This document shows positions 8,050 to 14,722 of a stretch of DNA of 14,974 nt, piece by piece. This stretch comes from Chloroflexota bacterium (GTDB taxonomy: Bacteria > Chloroflexota > Dehalococcoidia > Lucifugimonadales > CATQGZ01). The stretch is from positions 1 to 14,974 of the forward strand of contig JAQBTI010000022.1 of the NCBI GenBank assembly GCA_027624995.1, in the 5' to 3' direction. The number at the start of each line of letters is the position of its first letter. The first letter of the stretch is position 1. The translations under genes were made by a program, and so were the position numbers. Below the pieces are notes generated by a model, which saw only the letters and a list, made by a program, of their open reading frames with translations, made no database searches and had not been told where the DNA came from.

Positions 8050-8826
8050 GTGACACACTCGACATATGCGGCAGTGGTAATCGACCTGGACGGTACGCTC
8101 ATCGGTAGAGACGAGGAGGTCTCGCCGGTGGTGGCTGAGGCCGTCGCGGAGCTTGCCTTGATCGTCCCCGTATGCATAGCCTCGGGGCGCGAGCCTTCGG
8201 ACGTGCTCCGCTTTGCGGCCCAGTTCGGACTGGAGGCCCCGCAGGTGTCCGATAACGGCGCGGTGATCCTGGACCCCATCAGCGGCCGGACGCTGCACAG
8301 CTTTCCGATGCCGGCCCGGCCTGCAGAGGAGATCGTCAGACGATTGGAGCGGCTCGAGATATCGTTTATTGCCACTCACGCGGGGGGTACGGCCACGGCT
8401 ATCGGCGAGATTCCGAGTTGGGATCTGGCACGCGTTTCAGCCCTGGACCTGGACGAAGCTGGCGCGGACCGGGTTGCCGCGGAGTTCGAGAGTGCCCCCG
8501 ATCTCCATGTGGTCAAGGCGTCGCTGCCCTACAACGGGCTGTGGGCGGTCGACTTCACCGGCGTGGGGATAGACAAGGGCACGGCGCTCCGACGAGTGGC
8601 CGAGATGCTCGGAACGGAGACTGAGAGGATGGTGGCGATTGGCGACAGCTACAACGACATCTCGATGCTGCGCGAGTGCGGCCTCGCCATCGCCATGGGG
8701 GACTCGCCGCAGGAGGTGAGGGCCGTGGCGGACTACCTCGCGCCGATAGTGGACGAAGATGGACTGGCCGTGGCAATCCGGCAGTTCGTGTTGCCCAGGA
8801 TTCGGGAGCGGGCAGGACGAGGGTGA
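8050..8826 (+). CDS. HAD-superfamily hydrolase, Cof-type (IIB) phosphatase
   Basis: This is a 258-aa Cof-like phosphatase. The HAD motifs are intact: motif I IDLDGTLI with nucleophile Asp12 and Asp14, motif II Ser45 in IASGRE, motif III Lys176 in GIDKGTAL, and motif IV GDSYNDISML with Asp199 and Asp203. The large cap between motifs II and III is of the C2 type. Such enzymes dephosphorylate sugar phosphates, nucleotides or cofactors such as FMN; the substrate here is unknown. The GTG at 8050 was chosen because it puts the first Asp at residue 12, as usual in the family, and sits just after a promoter-like sequence. The ATG at 8023 is the in-frame alternative (267 aa). Neither start has a clear ribosome binding site. 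The stop overlaps the start of the next gene as GTGA, so the two products are translationally coupled. Confidence 0.88.
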   Translation: MTHSTYAAVVIDLDGTLIGRDEEVSPVVAEAVAELALIVPVCIASGREPSDVLRFAAQFGLEAPQVSDNGAVILDPISGRTLHSFPMPARPAEEIVRRLERLEISFIATHAGGTATAIGEIPSWDLARVSALDLDEAGADRVAAEFESAPDLHVVKASLPYNGLWAVDFTGVGIDKGTALRRVAEMLGTETERMVAIGDSYNDISMLRECGLAIAMGDSPQEVRAVADYLAPIVDEDGLAVAIRQFVLPRIRERAGRG

Positions 8827-10025
8827 CCGACGCCGAGCGGCTGATCGCCGAGTTCGAAGCCGGCAGACTGATCCGCCCATCCGTGGACGACCTCAACATT
8901 GTTGACTTAGCAAATGCGATGGCGTCCTTAGCCGGAATCGACTCGATCAGCCTGACGCCCGGCGCCGATGTTATTGCACAGCTCATAGGGCCGGCAGATC
9001 ACCTCGTTTTCGTCGTCGCCGACGGCCTTGCAATGGGGCTGGTCGAGGCTCTGGGCAGTGACGCGTTTATGCGTCAGCACGTGGCCACGACCCTGCACAC
9101 GGTCTTCCCGTCCACCACCGCGTCAGCCTTCACCTCGCTGGCGACGGGTCAGTGGCCGAACAGGCACGCCGCGCTGGGCTGGCATACGTATGTACCCGAG
9201 GTGGACGCGGTGACGACCATCATCCCGTTCGTCAGATCGGTCGACAATGTCCCTTTGACCGACCTGGGACTCAAAGTAGAACAGGCCTTCCCAGTTCCTT
9301 CGCTGGCAGCCCACCTCGCCCGGGACAGCCTCTCCCTCGTTCCACAACCGCTGGCGAACAGCACCTTCTCCAAGTACATCAGCGGCGGATCGGCGCGAGC
9401 CGGCTATGGGGTTTTGCTCCAGGCACTGGACACCATTGCCGAGAGGATTCGGGTGGCGTCGCAACCAACGTACACTTACCTGTACGTTCCGGACGTGGAT
9501 GTGGCGGGCCATGAGTTTGGCTACTCTGACCCACGCACGTTGACCACGGCTGTCGCCCTGGACCGGTGTCTGCAAGGATTGGCGGAAACATTGTCGGGAC
9601 ACGCCCGCATTGTGTTGACTGCGGACCACGGCGGTCTGGACGCGGCCCCGGGCCAGATCCACAGGCTCGAAGCGTCGGACCCGCTAGTCAAGTGTCTCAA
9701 GCATGAGCCGTCGGGAGACAACAGAGCGGCCTATTTCGACGTCCCCGAAGGCGAGGAACGGGAGTTTGAGACACTCTTCCGGGACCGTTTCGGCGACCGG
9801 TTCTTCGTCATTTCGGTCGACGACTCCGAGGCCCTGGAGTTTTTCGGCCCCGGTCCCCTGTCTGAGGCTACGCGAAGTCGGCTGGGTACCTTCGCGGCCA
9901 TATCGGCTGGGGCGGATGTTCTCCTCTACGCTTGGCCAAGCCGTGACCCCAATAGGCCGATTCCCATTGGCCACCACTCAGGCCTCAGCCCCTCCGAAAT
10001 GCGCATCCCCTTGATCATCGCCTAG
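8823..10025 (+). CDS. Type I phosphodiesterase/nucleotide pyrophosphatase (alkaline phosphatase superfamily)
   Basis: This 400-aa protein has the metal-dependent core of the alkaline phosphatase superfamily: Asp67 in FVVADGLAM, nucleophile Thr99 in FPSTTASAFTSLATG (aligned with the NPP pattern FPTKT), Asp226 and His230 in PDVDVAGHEFG, Asp268-His269 in TADHGG, and a final His in GHHSGLSPSEM. It should hydrolyse phosphodiester or phosphonate bonds with two zinc-like metals; the substrate is unknown. There is no signal peptide, so it is probably cytoplasmic. The GTG start at 8823 overlaps the HAD stop as GTGA, with AGGACGAG just upstream. A longer in-frame start (8676) would lie deep inside the HAD gene and adds residues without family likeness. 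The pairing suggests a phosphate-ester breakdown step followed by dephosphorylation, but that is inference. Confidence 0.88.
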   Translation: MTDAERLIAEFEAGRLIRPSVDDLNIVDLANAMASLAGIDSISLTPGADVIAQLIGPADHLVFVVADGLAMGLVEALGSDAFMRQHVATTLHTVFPSTTASAFTSLATGQWPNRHAALGWHTYVPEVDAVTTIIPFVRSVDNVPLTDLGLKVEQAFPVPSLAAHLARDSLSLVPQPLANSTFSKYISGGSARAGYGVLLQALDTIAERIRVASQPTYTYLYVPDVDVAGHEFGYSDPRTLTTAVALDRCLQGLAETLSGHARIVLTADHGGLDAAPGQIHRLEASDPLVKCLKHEPSGDNRAAYFDVPEGEEREFETLFRDRFGDRFFVISVDDSEALEFFGPGPLSEATRSRLGTFAAISAGADVLLYAWPSRDPNRPIPIGHHSGLSPSEMRIPLIIA

Positions 10026-10039
10026 CGGGCGTTATGCTG

Positions 10040-10077
10040 GTTACGGTGGAGGGCACGGCATGCGCGCCCTTACTAAC
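10040..10077. repeat. Imperfect GGGCACGGCAT palindrome between convergent genes (possible bidirectional terminator)
   Basis: GTTA at 10040 and TAAC at 10074-10077 bracket AGGGCACGGCATGCGCGCCCT (21 bases would be the full core, of which AGGGC and GCCCT pair at the ends). It resembles the perfect palindrome at 6944-6973 but carries mismatches and uneven arms. It lies between the 3' ends of the phosphodiesterase (+) and the transglutaminase (-), and includes the transglutaminase stop codon. Confidence 0.5.
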
Positions 10078-10876
10078 GGCTACTCGGGGGACCGTCCAGC
10101 ATTTCGACTCGCACATCCATAGCTCTTGGATATAGCGGTGGGCCAAACTGGTTGAATATCGCGACATCCGCCGCATCGCGCCCGTATGCGATGGTGACTC
10201 GCCCTCCACGTGGAACGGCCTGTGTTGGATCGAAGGTGTACCAACGGCCACCCACATACGCCTCGAACCAAGCATGAAAATCCATGGGCTCAAGTCTGTG
10301 CAGATAGCCGACAGCTATACGCGCCGGGATACAGAGTGCACGGGTTAAGGCGATGCCCAGATGAGCCAGTTCGCGGCATACGCCCTCGCGCTGTTGGTTG
10401 ACCTCGACCGCCGACAACTGAAAATGGCTGGAATCAGGATTGTAGTGGACGGAGGTGCGAACCCACTCTTCGATTCTAGCCACCTGGTTGTAGCCCGGCT
10501 CGACGCCATCTACGAGTTCCCTGCCGAGGTCAATAAACCTGTCTGACTCGCAATACCGGCTCGGATGAAGATAGGTTAGAACTGCGTGCGGCAGGTTCTG
10601 CACCTCATCAAAAGGCGCGCCAGGCGACACCTCAATACCGTCCGAGGTTTGGACGTCGGCAGATCTGCGGATTAAGAACTCACCCGGTGGTGTGATCAAT
10701 CGCTCGCACAGATTACCGTAACTGTCCGTATACTCTATGATCGGTACGGTTGGCCTCAGCGTGCGGGTTTCGTGCGCCACCCTCTGATGTTCTCCGGTTC
10801 GAGGGCGGAGCATCAGGATCAAAGGCGTAGGAATGGTTACGTCGAAGGCAATCTCACAACCAGCACGGAGCCACAC
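10073..10876 (-). CDS. Transglutaminase-like cysteine protease family protein
   Basis: This 267-aa protein has an N-terminal beta domain (bacterial transglutaminase N-terminal type, residues about 1-110) and a transglutaminase core. The catalytic triad is visible: Cys167 in REGVCRELAHLGIALTRAL, His201 in MDFHAWFEAYVGG and Asp216 in WYTFDPTQ, with IPARIAVGY between. Bacterial members usually act as cytoplasmic proteases or peptidases, not true protein cross-linkers; the substrate is unknown. It has no signal peptide. The start is a GTG at 10876 with AAGGGGA about eight bases upstream (complement of 10884-10890). It is convergent with the phosphodiesterase gene and is the last intact gene before the decayed accessory region to the right. 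Confidence 0.9.
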   Translation of the reverse strand: MWLRAGCEIAFDVTIPTPLILMLRPRTGEHQRVAHETRTLRPTVPIIEYTDSYGNLCERLITPPGEFLIRRSADVQTSDGIEVSPGAPFDEVQNLPHAVLTYLHPSRYCESDRFIDLGRELVDGVEPGYNQVARIEEWVRTSVHYNPDSSHFQLSAVEVNQQREGVCRELAHLGIALTRALCIPARIAVGYLHRLEPMDFHAWFEAYVGGRWYTFDPTQAVPRGGRVTIAYGRDAADVAIFNQFGPPLYPRAMDVRVEMLDGPPSSR

Positions 10877-11002
10877 CGGATTTCCCCTTCCATATTAGAA
10901 CGCGGCCATTTGCTGAGCTGTTCCTGGTTCCAGACGTCGGAACCTCATCCTCGCAGGTAATCTCGGAGAAGACCAGCCTCTGGTCTCCTAGGGCCCCTCA
11001 CC
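10877..11002. other. Intergenic spacer with an imperfect stem-loop
   Basis: No gene was seen. At about 10962-10987 GGAGAAGACCA, a short loop and TGGTCTCC can pair with a 3-nt bulge. It lies upstream of the transglutaminase on that gene's strand, so it could be a 5'-leader structure. No convincing promoter for the transglutaminase was found. Confidence 0.3.
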
Positions 11003-11006
11003 GCAC

Positions 11007-11021
11007 TTTACTAATATAGTA
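11007..11021. promoter_or_regulatory. Dyad operator candidate, copy 1 (TTACTAATATAGTAA)
   Basis: TTACTA-ATA-TAGTAA is a perfect 6-bp inverted repeat with a 3-bp spacer. The longer core ACTTTACTAATATAGT recurs with one change on the minus strand at 14874-14889. In both places it lies 80-90 bp upstream of a relic of the same HTH gene, in the same orientation relative to it. It is most likely the binding site of that HTH family (inference). Confidence 0.5.
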
Positions 11022-11031
11022 ACACCATGTG

Positions 11032-11040
11032 TGGTATTAT
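11032..11040 (+). promoter_or_regulatory. Candidate extended -10 promoter (TGGTATTAT)
   Basis: TG-G-TATTAT is an extended -10 motif with five of six hexamer matches. No good -35 hexamer precedes it. The dyad at 11007-11021 lies where the -35 region would be, so a bound regulator would block it. It points towards the HTH relic starting near 11084. Confidence 0.35.
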
Positions 11041-11083
11041 CGATACGTGCTTAACTATCAAGAGTAAAGTGCAGTTGGTATTC

Positions 11084-11205
11084 ATGTGGATCTGGTGCTC
11101 AGGCATCGGCGGAAGGAGTCGGAGTTTGAACAGAGAAAACCTAGCAGCAGCCGCTCAAATTACCGAGCCCTACGTTTGCGAGACCCTCGATGCACCTCAG
11201 GGTCC
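11084..11205 (+). pseudogene. Decayed copy of the XRE-type HTH gene (relic 1)
   Basis: The DNA here aligns with the start of the intact HTH gene at 13674. CTCAGGCATCGG matches CTCAAGCATCGG, GAACAGAGAAAACC matches GAACAGAGAAACC, and NLAAAAQITEPYVCETL matches NLATAAQVTESYVSQLL. The copy has lost about two codons after the start, gained one A at about 11137 that breaks the frame, and loses similarity by about 11205, short of the whole C-terminal domain. No ribosome binding site is seen at ATG 11084 or GTG 11086. It cannot make the full regulator. It is a paralogous duplicate that has decayed, not a simple recent repeat, since the two copies differ at many positions. Confidence 0.65.
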
Positions 11206-11293
11206 GAAGAGATTTACCTTTCCCAACCCCTTTTCCTGGGTAGTTCTGTAGTTGAAACGTAAGCGCCTCATCTTGGAGCAGTGGGCCGCAGTG

Positions 11294-11414
11294 ATGAATC
11301 GAGGCCCTCGCGAAATGCCGGCGGTGGTCTGCGCCAAATGCGGCGAAGGCACCACAGTGCCATTCCAGCATCGAGGCGAAGGCTCGGATTTAGTGTCGCG
11401 ATTGCTACAGCTGA
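11294..11414 (+). pseudogene. Decayed small CxxC...CxxC zinc-ribbon gene
   Basis: From ATG 11294 the frame reads MNRGPREMPAVVCAKCGEG and TTVPF, the first half of a common small zinc-ribbon protein type (CxxCG..TTVPF...G.P.YCRDCY). After TTVPF the frame breaks. The expected end CRDCYS and a TGA appear at 11394-11414 in the next frame, directly preceded by TAG where a TAC (Tyr) codon would be expected. So two lesions, one indel near 11370 and one nonsense change at 11391-11393, separate the two cysteine pairs. In the original frame the ORF runs on to 11452 as unrelated sequence. It is unlikely to make a folded zinc ribbon. Confidence 0.6.
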
Positions 11415-11458
11415 CGGGGCGGAAGAGTCGCGACGATATTGGGCTAGTGTGACGATTG

Positions 11459-11487
11459 GAGGCGAGCGAGGCGTCTCCCCTCGCCTC
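11459..11487 (+). terminator. Stem-loop upstream of the frameshifted small gene
   Basis: GAGGCGAG (11459-11466) pairs with CTCGCCTC (11480-11487), an 8-bp perfect stem with a 13-nt loop, followed by TTAAG but no U-run. It lies after the zinc-ribbon relic and just before the ribosome binding site of the next gene, so it could end the upstream transcript or act in the leader of the downstream one. Confidence 0.4.
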
Positions 11488-11516
11488 TTAAGAGCGAAGC
11501 GATCAAGGAGAAACGA

Positions 11517-11841
11517 ATGAAACTCTGGCCATTCAAAAAAAGGGGCTCGCGAGCTCTCAGGAGAGCTGCACCGGGCGTTGTTCACTATGTTCGACGTTGA
11601 ATCCGCGGCTGCCGAAACAATGCGTTATGTTGCCAAGCGTGGCAGGTTTGCCGCTGGGCGAGTCAACCGAGTGTGCATCTTTGACCCAGCCGCTCTGTCA
11701 GGTCTAGAACTTGCGGCCTGCAACTACGACAGCTTGATGGGCCTGAACAAGGGCCTGCTCTTCACCGGACATGTCCCTAAGCGCACGGAGAATACTAGAG
11801 GGGAAGGTATGGTCATTCTTTGCGACCAGCGCCTTTCTTGA
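11517..11841 (+). pseudogene. Small protein gene interrupted by a frameshift at an A7-G4 run
   Basis: ATG 11517 has a strong ribosome binding site (AAGGAG, about 11505-11510) and starts MKLWPFKK. That frame ends after 27 codons. Skipping one base in the A7-G4 run (11535-11545) opens a frame that reads GARELSGELHRALFTMFDVE, then SAAAETMRYVAKRGRFAAGR, VNRVCIFDPAALSGLELAAC and on to MVILCDQRLS with a stop at 11839-11841. The joined product would be about 107 aa and looks coherent (basic start, then mixed helical and beta-like sequence). I do not recognise the family. The stop lies 22 bp inside the sigma-factor frame, so the two genes overlap, as in an operon. The shift may be a sequencing error in a homopolymer, a real mutation, or transcript slippage on the A-run. 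The second frame alone could only start at the TTG at 11578. Confidence 0.5.
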
Positions 11842-13136
11842 GCGGTACCGGACCCCTTCCTGATCAGGACTCTCTCACAGCCTACTTTCAGGACATGATT
11901 ACGGTCAAACTACTCTCAAGGGCTGAGGAGCGGGCGCTTGCCCGTAGCGTAGAAGTCCGCACCGGTCTCCAGGCGATGGAGAGCGACTTGACCGCCGTTG
12001 ACGGTCACGAGACTAACGCTAAGACGAGTGTCGCTCAATTCTTGAAGACGACTTGCGAGGCGGTGCCGCTGATCGATGCCCTTGGCAGATATCTGGGGAT
12101 GGTGGGCGACCGGACCCTTGTAGAGGTGATGTTCGATCCAAGGCTGAGAGAGGCCTTGGACGGAGACTTCGTTGACGAGATGGTGAAGTTCGTCGCCGAC
12201 GTCCTGAACCAGGAACCCGGAGACGTAAGAGCAAATATCCGAGCACTGTCTCTGGTAAGCAGCCTGTTGCCGGAGAACATGCTTGACGTCCTCGATGCTA
12301 AATCGACCCTCTGCGAATTGAGGGCCAAGATGGAGGACCCCGAGTTCGTCGAGACTTTGAGTTCGGTCGAACCGGCCTTTCATATGCGTCTGAGGCGCGC
12401 CGATGAGGCTGGAGATCGGGCCCAGGAGCATATGGTCGTGGCGAACTTGCGCTTGGTCGTAAGTATTGCCAGAAAGTACTTCGGCCGAGGGTTGCCATTG
12501 CTCGACCTGATTCAGGAAGGGAACCTGGGCCTTATCAGGGCTGTTGAAAAGTTCGACTATCGTCGAGGCTTCAAGTTCAGCACCTACGCGACGTGGTGGA
12601 TTCGCCAAGGAGTCGCCAGAGCAGTCGCCGACCACGGCCGTACGATCAGGATTCCCGTACACATGGTTGAAACAGTCAACAAGCTGCGAGCGGAAAGCGG
12701 AAAGCTTGTGCAGGAGTATGGGCGGGAGCCCACTAATGAAGAAATTGCCGCTAGGATGGGAATCTCAGCCGATAAAGTGAGTGAGATTCTCAAGATGTGC
12801 CTGACGCCCGTCTCTCTGGAGACCCCGATTGGCGACGACGGAGCTAGCTACCTCGCAGACTTCATCGAGGACAGGACGACGCCACCCACTGAGGAGGCCG
12901 CCGAATCCCAGCTACGTAAAGAGCAACTTCTCAATTTGGTTAGTGGCCTCGGTGAGCGTGAAGCCCGGATAATACAGTTGCGGTTCGGCTTGACCGACGG
13001 TCGAAGCCGAACCCTCCAAGAGGTGGGCAGTGTCTTCGGGGTCACCCGGGAGCGCATTCGGCAGATAGAAGCGGCGGCGCTGAGAAAGCTTCGACACCCC
13101 GACCGGGCCGGGAGACTGCGTGAACTCGTCGGCTAG
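11820..13136 (+). CDS. RNA polymerase sigma-70 factor, RpoD/SigA-like with long insert
   Basis: This 438-aa protein has sigma region 1.2 (about 16-47, DSLTAYFQD and SRAEERALARSVE), then about 150 residues of non-conserved insert. Region 2 follows (about 205-275: ANLRLVVSIARKYFGRGLPL, DLIQEGNLGLIRAVEKFDYR, FSTYATWWIRQ), then region 3 (about 285-345) and region 4 (about 365-435: RTLQEVGSVFGVTRERIRQI, EAAALRKLRHP). It should direct RNA polymerase to -10/-35 promoters. Regions 2.4 and 4.2 are close to primary sigma factors, so it probably reads near-consensus promoters. It lacks region 1.1 and is most likely an accessory paralogue, not the housekeeping factor (inference). The start is uncertain. 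TTG 11820 is the first possible start after an in-frame TAG at 11796, with GGGGAAGG 12 bases upstream, a long spacing. An ATG at 11809 with a better position is out of frame. Confidence 0.9.
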   Translation: MRPAPFLSGTGPLPDQDSLTAYFQDMITVKLLSRAEERALARSVEVRTGLQAMESDLTAVDGHETNAKTSVAQFLKTTCEAVPLIDALGRYLGMVGDRTLVEVMFDPRLREALDGDFVDEMVKFVADVLNQEPGDVRANIRALSLVSSLLPENMLDVLDAKSTLCELRAKMEDPEFVETLSSVEPAFHMRLRRADEAGDRAQEHMVVANLRLVVSIARKYFGRGLPLLDLIQEGNLGLIRAVEKFDYRRGFKFSTYATWWIRQGVARAVADHGRTIRIPVHMVETVNKLRAESGKLVQEYGREPTNEEIAARMGISADKVSEILKMCLTPVSLETPIGDDGASYLADFIEDRTTPPTEEAAESQLRKEQLLNLVSGLGEREARIIQLRFGLTDGRSRTLQEVGSVFGVTRERIRQIEAAALRKLRHPDRAGRLRELVG

Positions 13137-13160
13137 GGCATTCAAGACTGACCCGGCGAG

Positions 13161-13229
13161 ATGTCAATGAGAGACCAGCAAACACTTCCTGAGTTTGAGG
13201 CCCATCGGTTCGTCGAGGAGGCCAAGTGA
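13161..13229 (+). CDS. Possible 22-codon leader ORF coupled to the winged-helix gene
   Basis: ATG 13161 opens MSMRDQQTLPEFEAHRFVEE and AK, then TGA at 13227-13229. The TGA overlaps the GTG start of the next gene as GTGA, and its last codons contain that gene's GAGGAGG ribosome binding site. This is the layout of translational coupling or a leader peptide. Its own ribosome binding site is weak, and short ORFs arise by chance, so this is tentative. It starts 24 bases after the sigma stop. Confidence 0.4.
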   Translation: MSMRDQQTLPEFEAHRFVEEAK

Positions 13230-13555
13230 ATATCGAAAGTCCGAGGTGGACCTTCATCAGCAACCACGGGCTGGTGTTAGGCTATATGTTTCACAACCCC
13301 AGTCACACTACTAGGGAAATCGCCCGTCACGTTGGGGTTACCGAACGGACCACCAGCAAGATGACCCCCGACCTCAAGGCGGCCGGATACCTTGAGCGCC
13401 GCAAGAGCGGAAGAAGGAACATCTATACCTTGGACCATGCGCTTCCGCTTCGCCATCATACCAAGCAGTACATCCGCGTCTCAGACCTCTTAGATGTGCT
13501 GACGGTCCCAACCCAAAGAGCAGATGGTGAGCCAGGGAGTCCCGTATCTAGGTGA
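13226..13555 (+). CDS. Winged helix-turn-helix transcriptional regulator (MarR/ArsR-like, 109 aa)
   Basis: The protein reads WTFISNHGLVLGYMFHNPSH, then TTREIARHVGVTERTTSKMT, PDLKAAGYLERRKSGRRNIY and TLDHALPLRH. This is a known small bacterial wHTH type: helix 1, a TTREIARHVGVTERTTSKMT recognition HTH (about residues 28-47), then a GRRNIY-type wing (about 62-67). It should bind DNA, probably as a dimer. The ligand and targets are unknown. Compared with common members, the usual ITERAVQRIV is VTERTTSKMT, so recognition may differ. GTG 13226 has GAGGAGG five bases upstream, a strong ribosome binding site. It follows the sigma gene by 90 bases and so is probably cotranscribed with it. Such a regulator next to a sigma factor may tune it (inference). 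Confidence 0.85.
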   Translation: MNIESPRWTFISNHGLVLGYMFHNPSHTTREIARHVGVTERTTSKMTPDLKAAGYLERRKSGRRNIYTLDHALPLRHHTKQYIRVSDLLDVLTVPTQRADGEPGSPVSR

Positions 13556-13603
13556 GCCAGGGCATTGGGGTCGGACGTCCAATCTCGATGAGGATGTCCG
13601 TCT

Positions 13604-13632
13604 TTGCTACGACGGCGCGGCGACTCTATTTC
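13604..13632 (+). promoter_or_regulatory. Weak promoter candidate upstream of the HTH gene
   Basis: TTGCTA (13604-13609), 17 bp, TATTTC (13627-13632). Spacing is ideal but the -10 lacks the conserved final T. The start codon follows about 40 bases later. The dyad found near the two relics is absent here. Confidence 0.25.
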
Positions 13633-13673
13633 TTAGACACGTAGGGTCAGGGTCAATCACAGGAAGGAACCCG

Positions 13674-14531
13674 ATGGATGTCGCTTTGGTACTCAAGCAT
13701 CGGCTCAAGGAATTGGGGCTTGAACAGAGAAACCTGGCAACCGCCGCCCAGGTTACGGAGTCCTACGTTTCACAGTTGCTGACGGGGAAAAAGACACCTC
13801 CCGCGTCCAACCGAACAGACATATATGAAAAAATGGAGGCGTTCCTGAGACTGCCCAGCGGTGAGCTTTCCAGGCTGGCCGACCTCCAACTCATTGAAGA
13901 ATTGAAATCGAAGTTGGGGGATCCGCCTTCACCCTTGTTCGAGGATGTCCGAGCGTTGATTCTCCGCAAATGTGCCTTGGGCAAAGAGAGGCAGATACGG
14001 GCGACTATTGAGAAGGAGCCCTTTGGCGAACTCGAACGCCTCGTAACACAGAAGCTGCTGGACGTGGTAAAAGGAGTTGCCAGGAAAGAATTGGGAAGTG
14101 AAGACTGGCTCTCGGAGGTGGCGCGACTCAGCGGTCAAAGCTATGAAGAGATCCGCGTCAATGTCCTGGAGTTCCTCGATACGGATGTCTTCCACGTGTC
14201 GACTGAAAACTGCGTCTCCTTCTTGGAGCCGCTGATTGAATCGTGGGACATCGACCTCGAGACGTTTGGTATGGAAATTGTCTTGAACCACAGAATCGCG
14301 TCAGAGCACGTTAGGCGTTTGGAGTTTGTTGAAACGGAACCCGAACAGCATTTCAGGGAAGAGCCTGGGCTCAAAGAATTCCTTCATGATGTCAGCCTCA
14401 GCGGCGACGCTACCGAGGAGGAGATCGAGTTCCTGAAAGAGTTGAGATTCAAGAAAAACCGGCCTACGCCACTCTACTATTACCGGGAGTTACAAAGCCT
14501 CAGAGACCCTCTGCACTTCAGCCCACAGTAG
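13674..14531 (+). CDS. XRE/Cro-type helix-turn-helix protein with large C-terminal domain (285 aa)
   Basis: The N-terminus MDVALVLKHRLKELGLEQRN, LATAAQVTESYVSQLLTGKK and TPP is a classic XRE HTH (about residues 5-55). The remaining 220 residues (for example LFEDVRALILRKCALGKERQ, PFGELERLVTQKLLDVVKGV, VLEFLDTDVFHVSTENCVSF, PLIESWDIDLETFGMEIVLN and the tail RPTPLYYYRELQSLRDPLHF) are acidic and mostly helical, with no domain I can name with certainty. It is probably a DNA-binding regulator with a sensing or partner-binding C-terminus. ATG 13674 has AGGAAGG six bases upstream. Open frame continues upstream to 13524 but does not look coding. Two broken relics of the same HTH lie at 11084-11205 and, inverted, at 14723-14797, so this is the surviving member of a local family. 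It follows the sigma and wHTH genes in the same direction after a 118-bp gap. Confidence 0.85.
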   Translation: MDVALVLKHRLKELGLEQRNLATAAQVTESYVSQLLTGKKTPPASNRTDIYEKMEAFLRLPSGELSRLADLQLIEELKSKLGDPPSPLFEDVRALILRKCALGKERQIRATIEKEPFGELERLVTQKLLDVVKGVARKELGSEDWLSEVARLSGQSYEEIRVNVLEFLDTDVFHVSTENCVSFLEPLIESWDIDLETFGMEIVLNHRIASEHVRRLEFVETEPEQHFREEPGLKEFLHDVSLSGDATEEEIEFLKELRFKKNRPTPLYYYRELQSLRDPLHFSPQ

Positions 14532-14722
14532 TAGCTAAAGCGGATACCTATAGCTGCGCCCGATGCCTCAAAAGCACCTTTTCCTGGGCAGGTGAGTCCA
14601 GCTAGTTCCGAGGCTCTTGGAGGTGGTTCAAGATGAATTCGCCGAGGCCGCTTCGGCTTCCAACTTCGTCCAGACCAACATCCGTGCGATTCAGGGCCCC
14701 CAGTACCCACTCCAAAGACAGA
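14532..14722. other. Intergenic region with no recognised gene
   Basis: The minus-strand frame covering this stretch is open, but beyond the HTH relic its sequence (GVGTGGPESHG onward) shows no family likeness or conserved motif. No tRNA, terminator or intact gene is seen. It is probably decayed or filler DNA. Confidence 0.4.

Larger units (their letters stand above)
11003..11072. repeat. 10-bp inverted repeat (GCACTTTACT / AGTAAAGTGC) flanking a promoter-like region
   Basis: GCACTTTACT (11003-11012) and AGTAAAGTGC (11063-11072) are perfect complements, separated by 50 bp that hold the dyad at 11007-11021 and the extended -10 at 11032-11040. The arrangement looks like paired operator half-sites or a leftover of a mobile or duplicated segment. 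Confidence 0.6.

Noticed and set aside
11916..12662. 248-aa open frame on the minus strand inside the sigma gene
   Set aside because: It is the mirror of a strongly conserved sigma-70 sequence and has no motif of its own.
13524..13673. N-terminal extension of the XRE HTH protein to 13524
   Set aside because: The extra 50 codons overlap the winged-helix gene, lack a ribosome binding site and do not resemble coding sequence, while ATG 13674 has AGGAAGG in place.
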